This document shows, one piece after another, positions 1 to 4,449 of a stretch of DNA of 5,004 nucleotides. Both the position numbers and the translations under genes were made by a program. The stretch comes from Desulfamplus sp. (lineage in GTDB: Bacteria; Desulfobacterota; Desulfobacteria; Desulfobacterales; Desulfobacteraceae), in the NCBI GenBank assembly GCA_015231395.1, contig JADGBP010000087.1, forward strand, positions 1 through 5,004, read 5' to 3'. How positions within the stretch are numbered: the first letter of the stretch is position 1; the number at the start of each line of letters is the position of its first letter. The notes below the pieces were generated by a model that saw nothing but the letters and a program-made list of their open reading frames with translations, was not told the DNA's origin and made no database searches.

Positions 1-1
1 A

Positions 2-142
2 ACCTTGGCTAATCCGGATATGGTACGCAGGAGTGAGCGTTTTGAAAATGCCCGTATGTTCAGTCGATGGTTTGAGACAGTAAAGGGCGGAAAATATGTT
101 GTTGTCTTTGTAGTTAGTGATTTATTTTTTGTTTTCCTGTAG
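2..142 (+). CDS. C-terminal fragment of a small hypothetical protein (5' partial, possibly truncated)
   Basis: An open frame enters from the left edge and ends at TAG 140-142, giving 46 visible residues. It reads like real protein: it starts TLANPDMVRRSERFENARMF, then SRWFETVKGGKYVVVFVVSD, with a charged stretch followed by an alternating hydrophobic strand. From memory this resembles the C-terminal part of small uncharacterised bacterial proteins with an 'NPD.VRRS...ARMFSRWF...GGK.VVVVV' pattern. Such proteins normally continue into a segment like 'R.WI.TAY', whereas this one ends in hydrophobic LFFVFL and stops. It may therefore be a truncated or frameshifted remnant. It lies convergent to the minus-strand genes and is probably unrelated to them. 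Function unknown. Coding is likely because of the composition; the family and the truncation are inference. Confidence 0.5.
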   Translation, partial: TLANPDMVRRSERFENARMFSRWFETVKGGKYVVVFVVSDLFFVFL

Positions 143-146
143 TTTA

Positions 147-163
147 AGGCAGTATTCCTGCCT
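147..163 (+). terminator. Small hairpin, weak candidate terminator
   Basis: A perfect 6-bp stem, AGGCAG (147-152) with CTGCCT (158-163), encloses a TATTC loop. It starts 5 bp after the stop codon of the plus-strand fragment. On the plus strand it is followed by AT-rich attcattatttta rather than a clean T tract, so it is at best a weak intrinsic terminator for that gene. On the minus strand it lies about 57 bp past the end of the FAD dehydrogenase gene and has no T tract after it. Confidence 0.3.
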
Positions 164-182
164 ATTCATTATTTTATCGTAT

Positions 183-227
183 AGGAATTTGAATCCCACG
201 ATAATTACAGCAATGCTGCTTATGTTC
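183..227 (+). repeat. Copy A of a dispersed ~45-bp repeat
   Basis: This sequence begins AGGAATTT, has CGATAATT and CAGCAA cores, and ends GCTG..TATGTTC. It aligns without gaps to the reverse strand of 3402-3446 (38 of 45 identical by eye, plus a shared TAT in front) and of 3351-3395 (33 of 45). Its right end overlaps the last 8 bp of the FAD dehydrogenase gene, including that gene's TAA at 220-222. Copy A is inverted relative to copies B and C. The three translate similarly in one frame (RNLNPTIITAMLLMF here), but differences are not concentrated at silent positions, so a coding role is not supported. Function unknown. Confidence 0.7.
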
Positions 228-1623
228 TGGTTTGTTTTTGTAATATTTTCTTTGCCGGAATAAGACCGGTTGCTGCGGCAGAGACAATATTGCCGGCAAC
301 CCCTGGACCGTCTCCTGCGACGTACATACCTTTGATGGCAGTTTCAAGATCGCTGTCCGTCTCAATCTGAGTGGCAAAAAACTTGATCTCAGGTGCATAA
401 AGCAGCGTTTCATCATTCGATACTCCCGGAACAACCAGATTAAGAGTCTCAAGACCCTCTATCAGGTTGGATAAAATCCTTTCCGGAAGTGCCATGGCTA
501 TGTCCCCGCATACAACATTTGTCATGGTGGGTTCAATATAGCTTTTTTTAATACGATTCCACGTAGAGCGTCTGCCCCGTTTAAGATCCCCAAATCGCTG
601 AAGAATTGGCTTTCCGCCGCCTATAATTGAAGAGAGCCGTCCAATGGATTCCCCATAAGCCTGATTGTCAGTGACAGGCTCAGTAAGAATCACCTTGGAC
701 AAAAAGGCAAAGTTGGTATTGGATGATTTTTTTCCTGTGTAAGCATGACCATTGACACATACAAAATCTTTGTAATTTTCAAGAGAAATATATCCACCCT
801 GATTGGTACAAAATGTTCTGGTGATATCATCATAGGTATTGGTACGGATAAAAAAAGTGGGATCGTAAATAATATTGCAAAGATCATCCATAATATCATT
901 ATGAACTTCCACTCTGACTCCTACTTCGATTCCCCGCTGGGATACCTTGATACCATGCTTCTGAACAAGAGCCCCAACCCAGTTAGCACCTATGCGTCCA
1001 GGGGCAAGGATAACGTTTTTTGCATTATATTGAGATTTATTGGTAATTACACCTGACACAACTCTTCCATTGCCATCTGTAGCAATCTCTGAGGTAATAT
1101 CAAGAACCTCTTCTGATGTATGCAAAACCATTCCCTTTGACTCAATATAAGATGCCATGTCAGCAATATATTTGGGAAGATTGTCGCTTCCTAAATGTTT
1201 TTGTCTTATCAGGAGCAGATCAATTCCAAAGCGTTTGGCATCTTTGCGAATCTCTTTTGCCTCTTCCATGTTTGTGGGATAGACAGTGCCGTCCATGCCA
1301 AAACGGGTAAATATATCTTCTGTCTCATCAATAAGTGCCTGAGCCATGGATAAGGACATGAACTGGGTAAGATCAGTTTTGCCAAGACGAGGGATAAAAT
1401 TGAGCTTTCCATCTGAATAAAGACCAGCACCTCCCACACCGGCAAGGATATTGCACGGATCGCACTGTACGCACTTCTGAAGATTGTGATTTGGACATTT
1501 TCTGGAAAGGGGCTGTTTGCCCTTTTCAATCATCAGCACCTTCAAGTTTGAGTGCTCCACCAAATGATAAGCAGAGAAAAGCCCTGCCGGTCCCCCGCCA
1601 ACTATAATTACATCAAAGTTCAT
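220..1623 (-). CDS. FAD-dependent dehydrogenase (NAD(P)/FAD-dependent oxidoreductase, COG2509-like)
   Basis: A 467-aa flavoprotein with a complete two-part FAD fold. The N-terminal Rossmann motif VIIVGGGPAGLFSA (G9, G11, G14) is followed by the ribose-binding acid E33 in LMIEKGK. The C-terminal motif GMYVAGDGPGVAGNIVSAAA holds G437-D438, which contacts the FAD phosphates. Residues 40-74 carry a cysteine cluster (C43, C51, C54, C57) leading into GVGGAGLYSDGKL, the hallmark of the uncharacterised FAD-dependent dehydrogenase family related to geranylgeranyl reductase and HI0933-type flavoproteins. No signal peptide or membrane span is seen, so it is probably cytosolic. The start is well supported: ATG with TTGGAG at 1630-1635, 6 bp upstream. 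It follows the aminotransferase by 64 bp and may be co-transcribed with it. The substrate is unknown. Fold and cofactor are confident; the reaction is not assignable. Confidence 0.9.
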   Translation of the reverse strand: MNFDVIIVGGGPAGLFSAYHLVEHSNLKVLMIEKGKQPLSRKCPNHNLQKCVQCDPCNILAGVGGAGLYSDGKLNFIPRLGKTDLTQFMSLSMAQALIDETEDIFTRFGMDGTVYPTNMEEAKEIRKDAKRFGIDLLLIRQKHLGSDNLPKYIADMASYIESKGMVLHTSEEVLDITSEIATDGNGRVVSGVITNKSQYNAKNVILAPGRIGANWVGALVQKHGIKVSQRGIEVGVRVEVHNDIMDDLCNIIYDPTFFIRTNTYDDITRTFCTNQGGYISLENYKDFVCVNGHAYTGKKSSNTNFAFLSKVILTEPVTDNQAYGESIGRLSSIIGGGKPILQRFGDLKRGRRSTWNRIKKSYIEPTMTNVVCGDIAMALPERILSNLIEGLETLNLVVPGVSNDETLLYAPEIKFFATQIETDSDLETAIKGMYVAGDGPGVAGNIVSAAATGLIPAKKILQKQTRT

Positions 1624-1629
1624 AAATTA

Positions 1630-1635
1630 CTCCAA
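1630..1635 (-). promoter_or_regulatory. Ribosome binding site of the FAD dehydrogenase
   Basis: TTGGAG on the minus strand lies 6 bp before the ATG at 1623. It is the clearest Shine-Dalgarno of ordinary type in the window and fixes this start. Confidence 0.7.
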
Positions 1636-1687
1636 GATACCCTTACCCTTTATGAGCAGGGGGCGTTGACATCCTTATAGCCCCATC

Positions 1688-2890
1688 CTATCCTTTAATG
1701 CAGAGGTTGTTGCCTTTTAAATAAAGTTCAAGCCGGTTCATGCCCTCGATAATATTGTCCATGGAGTTGGCATATGAAAAACGAAGATATCCCTGGCCAT
1801 TAGGACCAAAATCAATCCCCGGGGCAACACCCACATGGGCATTTTCCAGAATATCCATGGACAAAGCGTATGAATCCATAGATATGTGTTTAGCATTTGC
1901 AAACACGTAAAAGGCTCCGGTTGGCTCAACAGTGATCCCAAGCCCCATATCTCTAAGGCGTTTGATCATGTATTCACGGCGTTTATTATATACGGTTCTC
2001 ATCTCTTCAGTCTCTTTTTTCGCATTTTTCAAAGCAGATGCCCCTGCAATTTGAATAACAGAATTGGCAGATATGAAAAAATTCTGCTGAAGTATCTGAA
2101 GAGGGCGAATAAAATATTCCGGTGCAATAAGATATCCAAGACGTAATCCTGTCATGGCAAATAGTTTTGAAAACCCGTTAAACACAAACGCGTGGTCTGT
2201 TATTTCAAGAATAGAGTGTTCTTTACCGCTGTAAACCAGCCCGTGATAGATCTCATCAGATATAATTGCAATGTCATGAGCCTGGGCAAGGGCAGTTATC
2301 TCTTCCATTCTCTGTTTTGACATTACATTGCCGGTGGGGTTTGAAGGTGAGTTGATTAAAATAGCTCTTGTTTTAGGAGTGATTTTTTCGGCGATAGCCT
2401 CTGGTGTATAAAGAAAGCCCTCTGCTTCATGCACTGGAACCCTAACCGGAATCCCTTGTGCGAATTTTATGAAATTAGGGTAACAGGCATAATGAGGATC
2501 GGAAATGATTATCTCATCTCCTGGATTTACCATAGCAGAAAAAAGTAGAAACATGGCTGGCGACGTCCCCGATGTAACAATAATCCGACCAGGAACAATT
2601 TCTACTCCATAAGTCTCTTTGTAATATTCACAAATAGCTCTTCTGAGTCTGATATCCCCGAGGCTGTGGGTATAACCGGTTTCATTGCAAGTAAATGCTT
2701 GGACAGCCGCTGTTTTGACACACTCGGGTGTTTTGCAGTCCGGTTCGCCAATTTCAAGATGAACAACATTGATGCCTTTAACTTCCATCTCATGGATTTT
2801 CTCCATGATCTCCATTACAATAAAAGGGGTAATCTCTTTGGTTCTATCTGCTGCTGTTATTTGTTTCTCTGCTGCTGTTATTGGTTTCAT
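1688..2890 (-). CDS. Pyridoxal-phosphate-dependent aminotransferase, class I/II
   Basis: A 400-aa fold-type I aminotransferase, full length for the aspartate/aromatic aminotransferase superfamily. Numbered from the ATG at 2890, the Schiff-base lysine is K242 in FNGFSKLFAMTGLRLGYL, with phosphate-binding R250 in the same block. N184 lies in NSPSNPTGN, D212 and Y215 in ISDEIYHG, and the carboxylate-binding R370 in GYLRFSYAN. It would move an amino group between an amino acid and a 2-oxo acid in the cytosol; the motifs do not settle the substrate. A GTG 9 bp upstream (2899) would add three residues, but GGTGAT at 2895-2900 is a good ribosome binding site for the ATG and includes that GTG, so ATG is preferred. 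The first 14 residues contain a duplicated ITAAEKQ/ITAADRT segment. The gene sits 64 bp before the FAD dehydrogenase. Confidence 0.93.
   Translation of the reverse strand: MKPITAAEKQITAADRTKEITPFIVMEIMEKIHEMEVKGINVVHLEIGEPDCKTPECVKTAAVQAFTCNETGYTHSLGDIRLRRAICEYYKETYGVEIVPGRIIVTSGTSPAMFLLFSAMVNPGDEIIISDPHYACYPNFIKFAQGIPVRVPVHEAEGFLYTPEAIAEKITPKTRAILINSPSNPTGNVMSKQRMEEITALAQAHDIAIISDEIYHGLVYSGKEHSILEITDHAFVFNGFSKLFAMTGLRLGYLIAPEYFIRPLQILQQNFFISANSVIQIAGASALKNAKKETEEMRTVYNKRREYMIKRLRDMGLGITVEPTGAFYVFANAKHISMDSYALSMDILENAHVGVAPGIDFGPNGQGYLRFSYANSMDNIIEGMNRLELYLKGNNLCIKG
2847..2882 (-). repeat. 21-bp in-frame tandem duplication at the aminotransferase N-terminus
   Basis: Fifteen identical bases (plus strand TCTGCTGCTGTTATT) occur at 2847-2861 and 2868-2882, a period of 21 bp or seven codons. 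On the coding strand this gives ITAAEKQ then ITAADRT, before the conserved fold begins. It looks like a slippage-type duplication in a tolerant N-terminal tail. Confidence 0.65.
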
Positions 2891-2894
2891 GGTT

Positions 2895-2900
2895 ATCACC
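2895..2900 (-). promoter_or_regulatory. Ribosome binding site deciding the aminotransferase start
   Basis: GGTGAT on the minus strand matches the 3' part of the canonical AGGAGGTGAT and lies 4 bp before the ATG at 2890. It overlaps the alternative GTG start at 2899, which has no Shine-Dalgarno of its own. This favours the shorter protein. Confidence 0.55.
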
Positions 2901-2907
2901 GTGTTCT

Positions 2908-2950
2908 GAATGATTTGAATTTTGAATTTGAATTTTGGAATTTTGATTTA
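2908..2950. repeat. GAATTTT microrepeat tract
   Basis: Just upstream of the aminotransferase the plus strand reads as a run of degenerate 6-8 bp units (GAATTTT, GAATTT, GAATTTT, GGAATTTT, GATTTA). It is a low-complexity AT-rich tract with no ORF. It may only separate the gene from its promoter, or act as an AT-rich upstream element; nothing proves either. Confidence 0.5.
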
Positions 2951-2972
2951 GTGTCTTTGGGCATGTTTTTTT

Positions 2973-3025
2973 ATAACTGGTTGATTTAAATAACTTGTTG
3001 ATTTAACAATCAATAAACCGGTTAT
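2973..3025. repeat. Imperfect inverted repeat in the spacer before the aminotransferase
   Basis: The left arm ATAACTGGTTGATT (2973-2986) is the reverse complement of the right arm AATCAA..CCGGTTAT (3008-3025), apart from a short TAAA insertion and one mismatch. A smaller perfect stem, TTGATT-TAAC-AATCAA, lies inside at 2998-3013, and GTTGATTTA occurs twice. On the minus strand no T tract follows, so it is not a classic terminator for the upstream membrane-protein gene. An operator or an RNA structure is possible but not shown. Confidence 0.45.
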
Positions 3026-3040
3026 ATCTATACTGTTTAT

Positions 3041-3322
3041 CTATTTTTTTAGTGACTGTCCTATAATTACACAAAGGACACCAATAATTAATAAAAGTAT
3101 CCACAAAGGCAATTCAAAAACAACATAGTCAAATCCGTTCTGCATGGCGACCATGGGCATTTTGCTTGAAATTGCAACCCACATATCATAACCAAAATCT
3201 CCGAGAATCATATCTGACCAGTCAGGTCTTTCCATTAAACCTGCAAGCCTTTCAAATAGAAATACACAACAACTTCCCGCGAGCATTATAAGTCCGCTTA
3301 TAGTAAAGTTATTCATATCCAT
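3041..3322 (-). CDS. Small hypothetical membrane protein with two predicted transmembrane segments
   Basis: I do not recognise this 93-aa protein. It has a hydrophobic N-terminal segment (about residues 7-27, containing C18-C19) and a strongly hydrophobic C-terminal helix (about 71-88, LPLWILLLIIGVLCVIIG) ending in QSLKK. Between them is a polar, acidic loop with RPDWSDMI and GYDMW. It probably spans the inner membrane twice. The start is supported by GGAGA at 3333-3337, 10 bp before the ATG at 3322; the second in-frame ATG at 3316 is less well placed. It lies 122 bp after hdrB on the same strand, so a membrane anchor or accessory role for the Hdr-type proteins can be imagined, but there is no heme- or quinone-site signature (no histidines at all). 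The gene is likely real given the composition and ribosome binding site; function unknown. Confidence 0.7.
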   Translation of the reverse strand: MDMNNFTISGLIMLAGSCCVFLFERLAGLMERPDWSDMILGDFGYDMWVAISSKMPMVAMQNGFDYVVFELPLWILLLIIGVLCVIIGQSLKK

Positions 3323-3350
3323 AATTTACTTGTCTCCATCTATAGTTTTT

Positions 3351-3395
3351 AAAAATAGGCAGCTTCGCCCCAATTATTGCAGGATTGAAATTCCT
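3351..3395 (-). repeat. Copy C of the dispersed ~45-bp repeat
   Basis: Read on the minus strand it begins AGGAATTT and contains ATAATT, GCGAAGCTG and CTATTTTT. It lies exactly 51 bp downstream of copy B in the same orientation, with 32 of 45 positions identical to B and 33 of 45 to A by eye, so it is the most diverged copy. It sits wholly in the hdrB to membrane-protein spacer, ending about 14 bp before the ribosome binding site of the membrane-protein gene. Confidence 0.65.
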
Positions 3396-3401
3396 GAATA
3401 A

Positions 3402-3446
3402 GAACATAAACAGCTTTGCTGCAATTATCGTTAAATTAAAATTCCT
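3402..3446 (-). repeat. Copy B of the dispersed ~45-bp repeat, overlapping the hdrB stop
   Basis: On the minus strand the copy starts with AGGAATTTT, whose first two bases are the end of the hdrB TAG (3445-3447), and continues through CGATAATTGCAGCAAAGCTG to TATGTTC. It matches copy A at 38 of 45 positions with no gaps. A CAGC-AAA-GCTG mini-hairpin is present, but there is no longer stem and no T tract, so it is not a normal terminator. Confidence 0.7.
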
Positions 3447-4296
3447 ATATAATTCCTTTTGCTTTAAGCATAGGCACAGGATCCACAAGGTGTCTTGCAA
3501 ACCATGCTTTATAATCCTGAATCCCCATAGCTAAACTTAAAATTTCCGAAAAATGAAGAGTCGGAACAGGATTTTTAATTGAACATCTGATTTCCATATT
3601 CATATGACACATGGCACATGCTGTAACAATACAGTCTGCTCCTGAATCAATAGCCTGCTGCATTATCTGATTAACCACCGGCGTTACAATATCAGGACGT
3701 GCGGCTGAAAGAAATGTGCCGCAACATCTTGCTCCATAAGCCCATCTAAGGCTTTGTGCTCCTAAAGAAGAGAGGATTTTTTCAATAATACCATGATAAT
3801 TAGGTTTTCTGTTCATCTCCGGAGGACGTGCCAGCATGCATCCGTAATAAGGGACAAAACGGAGTTTTTCCAGTCTCTGCTGACGACCATCAATGAAATT
3901 CAATAAATCTATATTTGCCAGCATTTCAAAAAAATGGATGATTTTAAGATTTTTATTAAATGGCTTGCCCCACATATTTTCATACTCAATTTGGGCAGCA
4001 GGGTCATGCATAAGGTGAAGATGAGTATGTTGCAAACGCAGCAAGCAACTTGGACATGCGGCTACAAGCGGGCGATCATCAGGAGCAAGCGAAAGATTTC
4101 TGGACGCAAGTCCAAAAGCTGTATTTTCATTGATACTGTGAGCAGATGACGATCCACAGCAGTTCCAGTCTGTTAGTTCAACAAGATCATAGCCGATTCG
4201 TCTGCAAAATTTAATAAGGGAGATATTGTTCTCTTTTGCAGAAGTTGCCAAAGAACATCCTGGAAAATATGACATTTTAATTAGGTTTGTTTTCAT
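3445..4296 (-). CDS. hdrB: HdrB-like heterodisulfide reductase subunit B (two CCG domains)
   Basis: A 283-aa protein close to the normal length of HdrB. It has two cysteine-rich CCG domains. Domain 1: C14 in YFPGCS, C46-C47 in WNCCGS, and C81/C84 in ACPSC. Domain 2: C152 in YYGCM, C190-C191 in ARCCGT, and C226/C229 in ACAMC. These ten residues match the ligand pattern of the two noncubane [4Fe-4S] clusters that cleave the CoM-S-S-CoB heterodisulfide in methanogen HdrB. In bacteria the natural substrate of such proteins is usually unknown, and a disulfide or thiol-type electron carrier is assumed. Soluble, no signal peptide. The ATG at 4296 is the only start codon between the hdrC stop and the domain, but it has no good ribosome binding site; M8 (4275), immediately before SYFPGC, is an alternative. 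It follows hdrC by 147 bp in the same frame. Family call is confident. Confidence 0.93.
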   Translation of the reverse strand: MKTNLIKMSYFPGCSLATSAKENNISLIKFCRRIGYDLVELTDWNCCGSSSAHSINENTAFGLASRNLSLAPDDRPLVAACPSCLLRLQHTHLHLMHDPAAQIEYENMWGKPFNKNLKIIHFFEMLANIDLLNFIDGRQQRLEKLRFVPYYGCMLARPPEMNRKPNYHGIIEKILSSLGAQSLRWAYGARCCGTFLSAARPDIVTPVVNQIMQQAIDSGADCIVTACAMCHMNMEIRCSIKNPVPTLHFSEILSLAMGIQDYKAWFARHLVDPVPMLKAKGII

Positions 4297-4307
4297 AAGA
4301 ATGGTGC

Positions 4308-4362
4308 AGGAACCCCCTATCCTATCTTGTTTAAAGGAACCCCCTGTTAAAGGAAACCCCCT
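4308..4362 (-). repeat. Three short tandem-like repeats, AGGGGGTTCCT type, upstream of hdrB
   Basis: On the plus strand AGGAACCCCCT occurs at 4308-4318 and 4335-4345, and AGGAAACCCCCT at 4351-4362. On the gene strand they read AGGGGGTTCCT, AGGGGGTTCCT and AGGGGGTTTCCT, the latter two followed by TTAA. Starts are spaced 27 and 16 bp, so the array is irregular. They fill the 66 bp before the hdrB start. They could be binding sites or a degenerate repeat, but do not form a hairpin among themselves. Confidence 0.6.
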
Positions 4363-4410
4363 ACCCTCTTTATTTATTATGTTTATGGGTAAATGGCGTT
4401 GACGTTCACA

Positions 4411-4449
4411 CGTTAAAAGTTGAACATTGACATGCGTTAACAGTTAAAA
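4411..4449. repeat. Short direct repeat at the 3' end of hdrC
   Basis: CGTTAAAAGTTGAAC (4411-4425) and CGTTAACAGTTAAAA (4435-4449) match at about 11 of 15 positions with a 24-bp period; the second overlaps the hdrC stop. ATGGCGTTGAC at 4393-4403 is adjacent. The region has several GTTAA/GTTGA units and is probably part of the same degenerate intergenic repeat material. Confidence 0.35.

Noticed and set aside
148..172. Possible fourth, degenerate copy of the ~45-bp repeat near 150-172 (CAGTATTCCTGCCTATT compared with CAGCAATGCTGCTTATG).
   Set aside because: Only about 13 of 21 positions match and the upstream half does not align; this is not distinguishable from chance in AT-rich sequence.
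745..1056. A 103-codon plus-strand frame inside the FAD dehydrogenase region, and similar long frames opposite the other genes.
   Set aside because: They lie antisense to genes with clear conserved motifs, show no recognisable domains and are shadows of the coding strand.
1660..1684. GGGGC...GCCCC stem in the aminotransferase to FAD dehydrogenase spacer, considered as a terminator or attenuator.
   Set aside because: It has only five base pairs with a 15-base loop and no T tract on the minus strand.
2951..3015. A TTGATT...TTTAAA pair on the minus strand as a -35/-10 promoter for the aminotransferase.
   Set aside because: The -10 candidate is poor and AT-rich sequence gives many such matches; there is no independent support.
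3309..3500. A 63-codon minus-strand frame through repeat copies B and C, giving two similar peptides (RNFNLTIIAAKL and RNFNPAIIGAKL).
   Set aside because: It overlaps the well-supported hdrB 3' end and the start of the membrane-protein gene. The similarity between its halves is simply the 51-bp DNA repeat, and codon differences show no bias to silent sites.
4297..4443. The hdrC-hdrB spacer as a CRISPR array or riboswitch.
   Set aside because: Repeat units are only 11-12 bp with irregular 16-27 bp spacing and there are no conserved stems; neither class fits.
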